Positions 32,126 through 43,780 of a DNA stretch of 64,000 nucleotides are shown piece by piece. This DNA is from Pseudovirgaria hyperparasitica (Eukaryota > Ascomycota > Dothideomycetes > Acrospermales > Acrospermaceae). The stretch is from contig NW_022985561.1 of assembly GCF_010093815.1 (NCBI RefSeq), forward strand, positions 1,363,681 to 1,427,680. The letters are read 5' to 3'. Under the pieces are notes generated by a model that was given only the letters and a program-made list of their open reading frames with translations, was not told the DNA's origin and ran no database searches. The stretch's first letter is position 1; the number at the start of each line of letters is the position of its first letter. The position numbers were made by a program, and so were the translations under genes.

Positions 32126-33867
32126 ATGGGACGTCTCCGCAATCGCGAACAGCGGGATCAACTGCTCAGTCCCCGCGAAGTCGAAAACTTGATTGCGGAG
32201 GGAAAGACTGTTATAATTGTCGATGGCAAAGTGTTGAGAGTAGATGCCTGGCTGCCGTATCATCCAGGCGGCCAGACGTCAATCAAGCATATGGTAGGAA
32301 GGGACGCAACGGACGAGGTCAACGGGTATGTATTCAGGTACTTCTGAGGAAGGGTTGGAATTGACTTTAGCCGTTTAGGTTCCACTCTCCAGAAGCGAAG
32401 CAGCGCATGTACTCATATCAAATTGGTCGCATAGAAGGACCATGGACGAACTTCCTTCCACCAATTCAGGGCGGAAAGTTCCGACGACTGAACGACTTGG
32501 ATAAAGAGCAAGAGGTGGAAAACAAAGGGCATTCGGACGACGACTCGCAGCATTCACTTGATCCTTCACCCACATTCGATCCCGCCGACTGTCCAGCTTC
32601 TACCTTGAGATCACGAAATCACGGTCTTGACCGCTCATCTTCAGCATCTTCCATATCCTCTGTCGATCTTGACGACGACATCATAAAGCCGAGACTGTCG
32701 CATTTCGACGCACGCACACAGAAAGAAATCGACTTGGACAAGGCAAAATATCCCTCACTGGACGCGGCTACGCAGGCGGCAATCGTCGAGAAATACCGCT
32801 TGCTCAACCTGCAGATTGAGGCGGAGGGGCTATATCAATGCAGATACTACTCATATGCCATCGAGGCGCTGCGATACTCCCTGCTCTTCGCAGGCTTCCT
32901 CTACTTCCTTCGGAAAGAATGGTACGCGCTGAGTGCGCTCTTCCTGGGCATATTCTGGCATCAGCTCGCATTCACAGCGCATGACGCAGGGCATTGTGGC
33001 ATCACGCACGGCTTCCACACCGACTCTGTAATCGGCATCCTTGTCGCGGACTTTTGCGGAGGCCTGAGTCTGGGCTGGTGGAAGCGCTCGCACAACGTGC
33101 ACCACGTTGTGACCAACTCGGCCGAGCACGATCCGGACATCCAGCATATGCCCTTTTTCGCCATCTCGCACCAGTTCTTCGACTCGCTGTTTTCCACCTA
33201 CCACAACCGGGTCCTGACCTACGATCGGGCGGCCCAGTTCTTCATCCAGATACAACACTTCCTGTACTATCCCATCCTCGCGTTCGGCCGCTTCAACCTC
33301 TACGTCCAGAGCTGGATCTACCTGCTCGGCGGCCAGGCACCGCGACGCGGGCCGGCGTGGTGGCATCTATGGCTTGAGTTTGCCGGACAGGCCTTTTTCT
33401 GGACCTGGTTCGGCTACCTTGTCGTGTACAGGAGCGTGCACGGTGGCTGGAACCGGGCCCTGTTCGTCATGATCTGCCACGCCGTCACAATGCCGCTCCA
33501 CGTGCAGATCACGCTCTCCCACTTCGCCATGAGCACGGCAGACCTTGGCCCGCGGGAGTCGTTCCCGCAGAAGATGCTGCGCACGACCATGGACGTCGAC
33601 TGTCCGCAGTGGCTCGACTTCTTCCACGGCGGCCTGCAGTTCCAGGCCATCCATCATCTGTATCCCCGCATCCCGCGACACAACCTGAGGAGGACGCAGA
33701 AGCTGGTGCAAGGGTTCTGCGAGGACGTCGAGATTCCGTATGCGCTGTATGGGTTTGTGGATGGGAATCGGACGGTGATTGGGAAGCTGGGCGATGTTGC
33801 ACGTCAGGCGGCCATCCTGGCGGAGTGCAGGAAGTCCATCTCAGATGGTGGGATATGGGCTCACTGA
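32126..33867 (+). CDS. delta-8 sphingolipid desaturase (cytochrome b5 fusion)
   Basis: ER-membrane fatty-acyl desaturase that introduces the (E)-8 double bond into sphingoid bases of glucosylceramides. Exons 32126-32325 and 32379-33867. The 53-nt intron runs GTATGT...TTTAG, with an upstream alternative acceptor at 32370 that breaks the frame. Protein 562 aa. The N-terminal cytochrome b5 domain carries the haem motif YHPGGQTSIKHMVGRDATDE, followed by a low-complexity acidic linker (about residues 90-190). Then come the three His boxes: HDAGHCG, HNVHHVV, and QAIHHLYP (the QxxHH form typical of front-end and sphingolipid desaturases). Hydrophobic membrane segments lie between the boxes. Start ATG in context CACCATGG. 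Delta-8 rather than another front-end specificity is inferred from overall resemblance. Confidence 0.92.
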
Positions 33868-36800
33868 GACTGAGATTGATGTTGATCTTGATCTTGACGT
33901 TTCAGGGAGGCAGTCTGAGATTTTTGAGCGCGTTCAGCGATGCATTCTCGTATAGAGGCATGTTGGATATTGATAGAAAATATGTAATTATGACCAGTCT
34001 TGGTGTGGTTGACATGAGTTTCTTAACTTCTGCTTCATCTTATGGTGAATATACAGGGCATGCCTAATGCGGTTAGCATGGGACTGGATTGCCGCCTGAT
34101 ACGTCGACTGTCATGTCAAGAGTAGACTATCATGTCAAATCTAGGCTGCGGGTTGGTCAGTCTGTGACCTGTTGAATGATGGATGGGATGCAATGATCTA
34201 TTACAGATGCATATATATATCTCTATATGCTGAATGAATATCTTGTATTAGCACGCATACCGCTTAATATAGGTATTATGCATTTTAGCAATGTCATCAA
34301 GTATTGCATCGTTGTTAGTGGTACAGTAGTAGTAGTACATGTGACTTCACGTGTCTGACCATCGTGTTGATGCCAGACTAGCCCTAGACCTCGGTCGTTG
34401 GGAATCCATCGAATGGACCCGTAACAGTCCGACGCGCACCCCACATCGGATGATATTGGAGTTCGGGCATGATTAGGGTGTGATCTAGACCTGGACGAGC
34501 TTGGGTATTTTGGTTGAATGACTGTTGTGATGGACAGAAAGAAGATTGAAGGGGGTTGCAGGTGCGGTACAGGTGCAGGTGCAATGAAACAGCAGGTAAG
34601 TAGTACAGCAGCAGAAGACACAAGACGGCAGATCGATAGATTCATGCCGTTGAACGAGCGGAGGCGGTGCTCTCAGTCAGGAAATTGACCTTTATCTTTT
34701 GGGGTTTGACAGTCACACGATGTAGGCGTGGGAGTGCATGGCATGGCATCGCGTCGCATGGCATGGCAGTGCATTGCAGTTGCAGGTGTGGCTGAAACTG
34801 TCGTGTGAGGAGATGTTGAGGAGGGGAGAGAGTTGGCGGGGCTCCGAGGCCGGACGTGGCTGGACAATGAAGATAGGTATGATTAGAGGATGAGCAACGG
34901 TTTCGACAAAAGATGACGGCGGCGGACTACTATCAATTAGCAGCATTGATTAGAGACAAGAATTCAAGCGACGTCGATAGCTGCCCGTCGACAAAACGAC
35001 GCGACTCGAGTCAGCAAGCCGTATGGGCCCGAGAGAGATGACGAAGAATCCCACTTGTTCCGTCCGGTCTGTGGATGGATGATGGATGATACGAGGGTTT
35101 CAAGCAGCAGGAGTTTAGAAAAGAAGAAAGTATCAAATTCACCATGAACACGGAGGACAGGATCATGGGAGGTAATTAGTGAGTAAGTAATACGGCGATT
35201 GGCGAGCTCAGCGGTGGTGAGTGAGCAACGACATCCCGTCGTCATCCACGAGCTACATACAGGGCTGGATCTGCAGGCTTATTATTATCTTGCTGGATCT
35301 GACTTGACCCCACGAACAACAAAGACCCTTGCAAGATAGCAGCACGTCGACAGAGTCAGAGAGACATGGGGAGAGGTGAAAATACGAGATTCGGCGTGCA
35401 GATACAGAGGATATCACTTGGCGCTGGCTGTAGTTCGGGCGTGGAATCGAGAGAGCAGTGCTTGGACATGGCAGTGGCTGTGATAAGAAGACGAGAGCCG
35501 GCCGGATGAAGAGTCAATAGGAGCGAGAATTGTGGATGATTTGACTGATGGATAGATAATAAGTCATAGGTCGGTTGTTGTAATGGTTGGGTCAAGTCAG
35601 GTAAGCAGATGGGACAATGAATGACAATTCCGGCCAGTAATCGCTATCTCTGGCAAATAGAGGGCCGTCTCGGCGGTCTTGATTGCGTTGGTCGCTTAAT
35701 TCGGGGGCGTTATCCGGCTGGCTGGCCGCGTACCTGACTGACCAGCTGTCCCTCAGCCTACTGCCTACTACCTACTAATTACTGCCTACCCACCCACACA
35801 CACCTACTGTAGCTATCAAGCAGCCTGACTGACTGACCCGACAACAGCTGCCCCCCTTTCCTTTCCGGGTGCCCCTCCCGGCTGGCCCTGTTCCTCTCCG
35901 GCCAACCCAATCTGCTATTCAACAATTCGCCATTCGCATCAGCCATCAGCCATCAGCCATCTGCACGCACGTAAAGCTGTTACCAAAACACCGATAACGA
36001 TTCATCTGCCTCTCTCCTCTATCGCATCTCTCTGCCAAGCTGTCTATCTACGGCATATTCCTGTAATGGCAGACCCTCAACCTCAATCGCACGTTCCAAG
36101 TGTCAGCCCGTCTGCTTCCTTTCTTCATTCATCATCTTCGTCTGTATCACCCTGACATCCAATTGTGTAATTAATTGTTGTGTTCGAATGATTGTGTTCG
36201 ATTCGAATGAAGGATATAAAAACGATGGGATCTGCATGGCCTCCTTCCCCCACGCCCGCCCACGCCCGTCACTCTGTCTGCCCTGATGACTCTCTCGTGC
36301 GTGCGGCTTGCCAATATGCTAATAATTGATGTGCCAATCTTTCTCCCCACCCCAATCGCTCGCGTCGGCCGTGGCGTTCGTCCAAGCTTTTCTTCCATGA
36401 CCTCTTACCATTCATTCATCACTTTCCACACCCCCCCCGCCCGGTCCGTCTGCACAGAAGTCGTTCCCTTTCGAGGTCATTGTGCATGCTGAACCGTGTG
36501 GGTTTTCTGCGGATTGTGGACTGTGGACTGTGGACTGTGTGGATCGTGGATGATGGATGATGGATTGTGGCTTGTCCTTTATCATTGTCAACTTGTCCAC
36601 ACCACCCACCACTTTCTCGTCTAATACCCATATTCATTCATACCCGCTGCGATAAGCCCTGAAGCCTCCTCCATCCAGCCATCCAGCCCGTCCATCTATC
36701 CCATCATACTACATACTATCCATCACTCTGTCTCTGTACTGCTACTACTACTACTGCTAATGATACTGCTACTACTGCCGCCCCGTCCTGCCCTGAACCT

Positions 36801-37116
36801 GTCTGTCTGTTCTTCTATCTGTGCGGTCCTCGGGTGATGGCTTGTCCTCCTCTGCCCTAGAACATCAGTCCGTTCATTATCCCCGCCGATCCCCTATAAT
36901 AACACCCGTCCCCAACTCCAGTCCCTACTTGTGCTCGTGCGTCTTTTTTTTATTAAATATCCTACTTCTGCTCACTTTGCCCTCTCGTCCCAGCTTACAC
37001 CCCCTCGAGCTGACCTTCTCCTCCTTCCTCTCCCTTCCTCTGATTCCCTTGCGTCTCTGTCAATTCGCCTCGCAGCTTCACTGCTCCCGCGAGCCGTCTC
37101 ACCCTCGTCGTCCATC
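33868..37116. promoter_or_regulatory. long gene-free region and 5' leader/promoter of the ammonium permease gene
   Basis: 3.2 kb with no convincing gene. The right half (about 35740-37116) is low-complexity and pyrimidine-rich: CA/CTAC runs at 35750-35820, AGCCATC repeats near 35941-35960, repeated GGACTGT/GGATGAT units at about 36505-36570, and CTACTG runs at 36740-36780. This resembles a long 5' leader. GATA-type sites (GATAAG at 35482-35487 and 36651-36656) fit AreA/Nit2-like nitrogen control of an ammonium permease, but such hexamers are common by chance. Confidence 0.45.
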
Positions 37117-38882
37117 ATGGCGTCTCCCGACGATCCCAATGGGGGTGATTCCAGTAAGTCGCCATAGTCCCTTGCATCTTGCATCTGCTGCACTGCCGGA
37201 GAATTGCGCAACTTAAACTATTTTGATCACGTGGCCGCGCTGCTGCCACAATCAAAGAGAGTTGATGTCGATGATACAAAGTGTTCCGGGACCGTAAAAC
37301 TGGATGCCTCAGGCCAATGCTAACCACCGTCTCGCAGATACCATCGATTTAAACACCCCCTTCCAATCCGGTGATCAGGCTTACATCATCGTGGCTTCGG
37401 CCATGGTCATGATCATGATACCGGGTCTGGGTTTCCTCTACTCTGGTCTTGCACGCAGAAAGTCTGCCCTGAGCATGATTTGGGCCTGCATGGCCTCATG
37501 CTCCGTCATTACTGTGCAATGGTATTTCTGGGGCTTTTCCCTTGCTTTTAGCAGATATGCAAATAATCCTTTCATTGGCGACGTCCAATCTTTGGGTCTC
37601 ATGAAGACTCTCGGCCAGCCCAGCCAGGGTAGTCCATTGATCCCAGATCTCCTGTACGCTTTCTATCAGGTAAACTCTCCCCCTTGCCCTGCCATCTTGC
37701 CTCTCTCTAACGCATATCCAGATGCAATTCTGCGCTGTGACAGCTGCCATTACCATTGGTGCCGTAGCAGAGCGGGGTCGCCTCATCCCCGCGCTCGTCT
37801 TCATCTTCTGCTGGGCCACCGTCGTCTACTGTCCTATCGCATACTGGATCTGGAATGCGCAGGGGTGGGCATACAAATGGGGTGTCTTCGATTATGCTGG
37901 CGGCGGTCCTGTCGAGATTGGCTCAGGTCTCTCTGCCCTTGCCTACTCCATGGTGCTCGGAAGACGCCAAGAAAAGATGATGTTGAACTTCCGCCCGCAC
38001 AACGTGTCCTTGATTACCCTTGGTACTATCCTGCTCTGGTTCGGATGGTTAGGCTTCAACGGTGGCTCTGCGTTCGGCGCCAATCTTCGTGCCACCATGG
38101 CGTGCTGGAACTCCAACATTACTGCCATGTTCGCCGCCATCACCTGGACGCTTCTTGACTGGAGACTTGCACGCAAGTGGTCCATGGTCGGCTGGTGCTC
38201 TGGTACCATTTCGGGTCTGGTCGCTGCTACGCCCGCTTCTGGTTTCATCGACCCCTGGGCCTCGGTTGTTCTTGGCATAGTCACCGGTGTAGTCTGCAAT
38301 TTTGGTACCAAAATCAAGTTCTGGGTCAAGATCGACGACTCCATGGATGTCTTTGCTGAGCACGGCATCGCCGGAATCCTCGGTCTGCTCGCCAACGGTG
38401 TGTTTGGTGCAAACCACATCATCGGTCTGGATGGTGTCAACATGGGCGTGTACGTTGGCGGCTGGGTTGACGGCGAATGGATCCAGCTCGCAAAACAGAT
38501 TGGCTATATCGCTGCTACCTGTGCCTACGCATTCGTCGTCAGTGCACTCCTGGCGTTTGCCATTGACAAGATTCCCGGTCTCAAGCTTCGTGCTTCTGAG
38601 GAGGCCGAACTTCTTGGCATGGACGACGACCAGCTCGGCGAGTTTGCCTACGACTACGTCGAGGTCCGCCGTGACTACCTCGCCTGGACACCTGCCAAGA
38701 ACGATCCCATCGACGGCGAGCACGCGATCCCTCAGGGCGACCGCCATGGAATCCAACAACACAGCGAGATGCTCGAAGGTCAGGCACCTAGTGAGAGCAA
38801 CAGTGACAAGGACCACGCGCACACCGGCATCGGTGGCGATCGCCACGGCATCGCTGCGGAAGAGAAGCTCCGCACCCAGTGA
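37117..38882 (+). CDS. ammonium transporter, Mep/Amt family
   Basis: Plasma-membrane ammonium permease. Exons 37117-37153, 37338-37669 and 37722-38882. Intron 1 is 184 nt (GTAAGT; branch TGCTAAC at 37318-37324; acceptor CTCGCAG) and intron 2 is 52 nt. Protein 509 aa. The tiny first exon (MASPDDPNGGDS) was chosen because it is the only one that joins in phase to the exon starting NTIDLNTPF. Family features: GDQAYIIVASAMVMIMIPGL and GFLYSGLARRKSALSM (TM1-2), WYFWGFSLAFS, GNxxAMFAAITWTLLDW-like segments, WFGWLGFNGGSAFGAN, and DDSMDVFAEHGIAGILG with a conserved pore His. About 11 hydrophobic spans, then a cytosolic tail of about 90 residues rich in His/Asp. Starting at the ATG in ORF position 37304 would leave intron sequence in the protein. 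Confidence 0.94.
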
Positions 38883-40538
38883 ATATAGGCTGGGCTGGTT
38901 TGACTTGTACAAAGAATGTGTTCTAGCGCAATTTTATTCGTTTGATCTACGCAGGGAAACGGAGGTGTTGAGAGAGAAATTTCTCGGAGCATGCACGGAG
39001 TTGGATACCAATTGATACATACATAACGCTTTCGCGGCACTGTCTTTTTCGGGGAGAAAATAAACAAATGCCAGTGCGGCATATTAGAAGAAGGAGCGAC
39101 GATATACGCCTGGATGATGATTATTAGACATCTATCATTTTATTTTTTGGGGGGCTTGGATTTGGCTATGTCGCGTTGTGCCCCCTTTGGTGGAGCCGCG
39201 CTGTACTACACTTATTTTTAATGCAAATAGACCTGTCCATCTTGCTTGAGGTGACGTGAAGTGTACCGAGTACCGTTTGATATAGCCATGGTTTGCAACG
39301 TGCAATGAATGCATAACACAGCACGTAATTTGCGGGGTATAACCTTTTTGCCCATGACAATTATCCAACATTCGTAATATTGACGTCTCCACAAAACAGC
39401 GCCAGACAACAATATTCCCGGCCGTGTCAAACAAACTGCCCAAACTATTTTCGCACTGCAACTCTACAATCTACACAGCCGGCGTGTGTGATGCATGCCG
39501 AGCCAGTATCTTCTTAAAAGAAGCCTGTTGCAACAACACGTTGGATGCACACACCATGTATGTCTGCGCCATCGACCCGCAACTCGGTAAAATGCTTGGA
39601 AGAAAAAAAGGGCTTGGGAGATAATAGATAGGGTAAGAAGGGAGAGAGACGGGTTGGACGAATGAGCGATTGCCGAGTTCTCGATGGGAGATATGGATGC
39701 CTTAATACCACACAAACGGTTCGTGTCACCAGCCAGCCGCTCGCGACAAGAGATCCATCTAGATCAAGTATCTGACGAGAGCGTAACCAGCCCTATTCCT
39801 ATTGCCCACTCGAATTTCTACTCTATATCCAATGTCCAATGTCCAATGTCCAACGTCCAACATTTACGACTGCAGCCCGGAGCTAGACAAGCCTGCAAGA
39901 TCTCGCTGTGCTGGTCTGGTATTGCTAACTTCCCTTCCTATGACCCTGACACGACATTCGACCATTTCATTCGATCAACGATCAATGATTATCAGAGATA
40001 AGGCCGCTGAACGCGCTAGATGCGGCATCTATCCATGCCATGCGAGTGTTGGAGGCCAGGCAGGCAGACAGGCAGCTTTACACGCGGATGGATCCATTTG
40101 CTGCGGTTTTCGCGACTTGGCGCTTGTCTAGACCATTTCATCCCGCGTAGAGCGTTCTGTCTGGTATTTAGGGGGCGTTCTTCTTGGCTGGCTGGCTGGC
40201 TGGCTGGATAGATTGATAGATGTGTGCCTACGAGAGCGCAAGGAGTTATGGATACAGACACGGCTTGTTGGATGGATGGATGAATGGTAATGGATACACT
40301 GATCTGCTAATTATGGATCGATTCGCGGTTGGTGTGGCGGATGGATCCCTGTACCACCTCTAGATGAATAAAATCCATTGATGCTGTATGAACAGCGACT
40401 AAACCGGATTGGTTCAATGAGGAATCCATTGCTCCTGTCGTCCACGATCCCTTTCCAGACTCACCTGTTGTAGCTCCCTGGTCAACAGTTCGTCATTCCC
40501 ACGTGCAAACGGAAAGTAGGTAGGGTTTGGCATCTTTG

Positions 40539-40568
40539 TACTACTACTACTACTACTACTACTACTAC
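40539..40568. repeat. CTA trinucleotide microsatellite
   Basis: About ten uninterrupted ACT/CTA units; no coding context. Confidence 0.8.
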
Positions 40569-40847
40569 CACTAGCCGCTCGTTTGGTCCATTGAGTAATT
40601 ACATACATACTCCCTTTGTCGTTCTTTGCGCTTTCAGGGGTGCTGTTATGTCTTGTTTGTCTGACTCGCAGAACGTGTAGACGCTTGAAGTCACAGGTAG
40701 ATATATTACTTCTTGTGCATGTCTACAGGGCTTCCTGGGAAGGGTATTGGATTGTATATCTTGGGTTGTTGTCGATACGTTGTGTGTATTGTTTTGTATT
40801 ACTCATGATACTCCGTGTCGCGAAGTCGAGAACGTAGTGTCTTGGAG

Positions 40848-40953
40848 ACGTTCAGCATAGTGACTGCGCTGTATAGATCATGGCGTCACATCGCATGGAG
40901 ACATCCATCATGTCGACTGCACTGTATAGATGATGGTGCAACATTGCCTGCAC
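40848..40953. repeat. imperfect tandem duplication, two units of about 53 bp
   Basis: Unit 1 starts at 40848 (GACGTTCAGCATAGTGACTG) and unit 2 at about 40901 (GACATCCATCATGTCGACTG). Both continue with CTGTATAGAT and ATGG. Confidence 0.6.
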
Positions 40954-41299
40954 AAAGCTAGAGTAACAAGGCAATCTCTTTGTCCAAATACAATGTAAGT
41001 CGGACGGAACAATGGCTTCGAGAGACAAACTTCACACGCGACCGCCCATGTTGATATCGTATCTTCACCGGCACTGTTCCTTCATCCTTTTTATTTATTT
41101 CTAGCATTCGCTTTCTTGCTTTCGTTTGCGTCCATGGTTGCTTGGTCGGTTGTATACTTCTATCAGGCCTGCTCACTGCCTGCGCTGTCTGTCTTCTTTC
41201 TGTATATTATATGCACTATTGAGCATTCGTCACTCTCGTCGGTATTCATACGTTTTAAGAGAAACACACAGAGTCTGTATACTTCGTTCGCTTCGCACC

Positions 41300-43021
41300 A
41301 TGGGTCTCCGAAACCTCACTGCCATGGTCTTCAAGTCCTCCCTCCTTTCCATCCCCCCCTCGCCATGCTCTCCACGCTCTCCCCTATTCTCGAAATCAAT
41401 ATCCCAGCCTCGCACCGCGTCTCTACCGTACTCCAAACCCAGCACGACCACAGGCCGTCAGGACTCCCAGGTCGACGTCAAGCCCCCGGTCGAGCCCCTA
41501 GCATGGATCTGGAAATGCCATATGTGCCAGCGCCAATACCCCCTCGGCGCAACACGTCGCTGTCCCATCGACGGCCACTACTTCTGCTCCGGCACCACGA
41601 AGCTCCACGCCTGGAGGACGCAGGGCAAGGCCAAGGGAAACGGAAAGGCGAAGAAGCACTACCACGAGGCATGTGCTCATGAGTTTGACTTCAATGGCTG
41701 GCTGGCATACGGCGACTGGCGGCGTGCGCAGAAGAAGAAGAAGACGACGGCCTCGCCGACCAACGCCAGAATCGACTCGCCGATGCATCAGTATTTTACA
41801 AACACCGTTGCGGCTGCTACTAGTCCGGCTGCGAGGACTCGGGCTGGAGAGCCTCGCGATTGCTGGCATGCGTGCAATTATCCGAGTGAGTGTCGGCATG
41901 GTCCGCTGGCTATGGCCATCGATCGACCCCCTGAGCCAGTGCAATTTGCTGCGTCGGATCAGTATCAGTATGCTGGTGCCCAATGTCCGCCTGGCTTGCC
42001 AGGGGATAGCCAGGAGTTCGTTATCCAGGATCTCATGGAGACGATTGAGGATGTCGCCGTGGACTACGGGCTTGGCTCCTTGCAAGACCTTCTTGCTGCC
42101 TCGCAGGCAGATTTATATGAGCCTACTCCTCCTCCCCCACACGGCTTGCAGTCACCTAGATCGCCGCCCACCTCCCCGCCGTACGAGTACGCTGATGGCA
42201 TGTACGACATGGACATCGATATGTGCGATCAACTAGATGCTACAGCCTCCACAATCGATCATCCAGACCCCATAGATCCCAATCTACAGCCTCCTGCTCC
42301 TCCTTCATCCTCTACCAGTTCCACGTTCAAGGCACCAGGCACATCAACATCATCTGCCCAACCAACACCCAGTACAATACATCCCCCCTCACCCACTACC
42401 TCTCCAGACCCCCCGAGCCCCGACACCGACAGCTTCATAAACGCATGCGTCGACTTCACCGGCGCAACCTCACCCTCACCCACCCTCGACGCACACGCAC
42501 ACACCCATCCCAACTCCCCTCCCCTACCCCCGCAGCACTCATCCGCTCTCCACCCCGCCGCCACTCCAACCATGCGCAGCCGCACTGAGAACCCCACGAA
42601 TTCACCCTTGCCCGCCCTTCCGCCTAAACCTCCACATGCCAACGTCAACAACGCAACGCCGTGTTCGGCCCCGTACACTAACAGCATGCCTCCTCCTCCT
42701 TCTTCATTATGCTGGGAGTATGAGCGCCATGCCGGAGACAGAAAGGGTGGAAGTCATGATGCTTGGGATGAGCAGACGAGGAGTGGTCGTAGTCGTGGCG
42801 CTGCAGACGGGGCAGGAGGAGGAGGAGGAGGAGGAGGAGGTGGAGGTAGTGGTGGTGGATTTGGGGACCTGTATTTCACGCTTGATAGTGAGTTTTTCAA
42901 GGGGGGTGCGAAGAGGGGGCGGAGAGGAAATGAGGTGGATGGGCGGAAAGTTAGGAGGGTGGGGTGGGGATTGGGATTGGGGATGGGGTTGGGGCGAGGG
43001 GATTGGGGTGTTGAGGTTTGA
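41300..43021 (+). CDS. uncharacterised fungal protein with N-terminal Cys/His cluster and low-complexity tail
   Basis: Single exon, 573 aa, from the ATG in a strong context (GCACCATGG) at 41300. The open frame runs further upstream but with nothing recognisable. Residues about 70-135 hold a candidate metal-binding module: WKCHMCQRQYPLG, then RRCPIDGHYFC, then HYHEACAHEFDFNGW. The spacing (CxxC, C..DGHxFC, HxxxC) suggests a zinc site. Residues about 215-225 add CWHACNYPSEC. The C-terminal half is Pro/Ser/Thr-rich with a poly-Gly run (about 42815-42860) and ends in a Gly/Arg-rich stretch. I have seen similar N-terminal modules in unannotated filamentous-fungal proteins but know no function. No membrane segment or signal peptide in the chosen form. 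Confidence 0.75.
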   Translation: MGLRNLTAMVFKSSLLSIPPSPCSPRSPLFSKSISQPRTASLPYSKPSTTTGRQDSQVDVKPPVEPLAWIWKCHMCQRQYPLGATRRCPIDGHYFCSGTTKLHAWRTQGKAKGNGKAKKHYHEACAHEFDFNGWLAYGDWRRAQKKKKTTASPTNARIDSPMHQYFTNTVAAATSPAARTRAGEPRDCWHACNYPSECRHGPLAMAIDRPPEPVQFAASDQYQYAGAQCPPGLPGDSQEFVIQDLMETIEDVAVDYGLGSLQDLLAASQADLYEPTPPPPHGLQSPRSPPTSPPYEYADGMYDMDIDMCDQLDATASTIDHPDPIDPNLQPPAPPSSSTSSTFKAPGTSTSSAQPTPSTIHPPSPTTSPDPPSPDTDSFINACVDFTGATSPSPTLDAHAHTHPNSPPLPPQHSSALHPAATPTMRSRTENPTNSPLPALPPKPPHANVNNATPCSAPYTNSMPPPPSSLCWEYERHAGDRKGGSHDAWDEQTRSGRSRGAADGAGGGGGGGGGGGSGGGFGDLYFTLDSEFFKGGAKRGRRGNEVDGRKVRRVGWGLGLGMGLGRGDWGVEV

Positions 43022-43780
43022 GGGGTGTTTTCTTTTCGTCTTGTGTGGTTTTGGGTTGGACTCGTTTTACTTTTGTGTTGTGTTGTGTTGTGGTGTGGTA
43101 TTGCGGTATTCTTGTGCGGTATTCTTGTGCGGTATTCTTGTGCGGTATTCTTGTGTTCCCTCGTGCACATAGTGTGAGCCAGTTCCTCACCGTGCCTGTG
43201 TTGGCAGATTATATGCAAATAGATTCCATTTCGCCAACCTCCTCTCTTCTACGCTCGCACACCCTCTCTCGCTAGTATGCCCATATGGTGTCTAGTTTCG
43301 TCCGTCGGGTACGTCGTCGTGCGAAGGTGGGTGTGCTGAATGACATATAAAGTAGCTGGAGTAAGCAGATGCTGTCGAAGCATGATCTGAGGCTTGATCG
43401 TCAAGGCCACGCACCGGGTTGTCACGAGTACCCCAGTATGAGCTTGACGACATGGAAGATAAGCATCGAGCACGTGGGACGAGGGGATAGCTGGTCACGG
43501 CTGCGGATGGAATCCGTGAATACATCATCGTATACGTTCACCAGTAGGATAATGTAGACTGAGTCTGACTCACGGACAGCTAGAACGGTGAGACAACATC
43601 ACTGGCCGGCCGTGACCACTTGATCGATCGCACACATACAGCTGATATGTATATGCTGTAATGCCAATATATTTTACTTTTCCCTGTCCGTACCCTGTGC
43701 TGTGCTGCGTTATATCAATTCTATAATACACTCGCCCCACCAATAAGAACTTTACAGATCGTGTTCCGTCACTAAATGGC
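43022..43780. other. intergenic, convergent 3' ends
   Basis: 759 bases between the Cys/His protein and OST3, both ending here. It contains a 14-mer minisatellite at 43102-43155. Short frames on both strands are not convincing. Confidence 0.5.
43102..43155. repeat. minisatellite, four copies of a 14-mer
   Basis: The unit TGCGGTATTCTTG(T) recurs four times in tandem just downstream of the gene ending at 43021, inside its probable 3' UTR. Confidence 0.8.

Larger units (their letters stand above)
38883..41299. other. gene-free region with short tandem repeats
   Basis: 2.4 kb between the ammonium permease and the Cys/His protein. Frames such as 39424-39624 and 39802-40131 look accidental. Short repeats: TCCAATG units at 39829-39860, GGCT units at about 40183-40206, CTA units at 40539-40568, and an imperfect tandem duplication at 40848-40953. 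Confidence 0.45.

Noticed and set aside
35740-36830. CRISPR-like or structured repeat array in the permease leader
   Set aside because: Units are short, irregular and contiguous without spacers; simple low-complexity DNA in a eukaryote.
41126-41299. 58-residue N-terminal extension of the Cys/His protein
   Set aside because: The ATG at 41300 has a much better start context, and the upstream part looks like 5' UTR (poly-pyrimidine, no motif).
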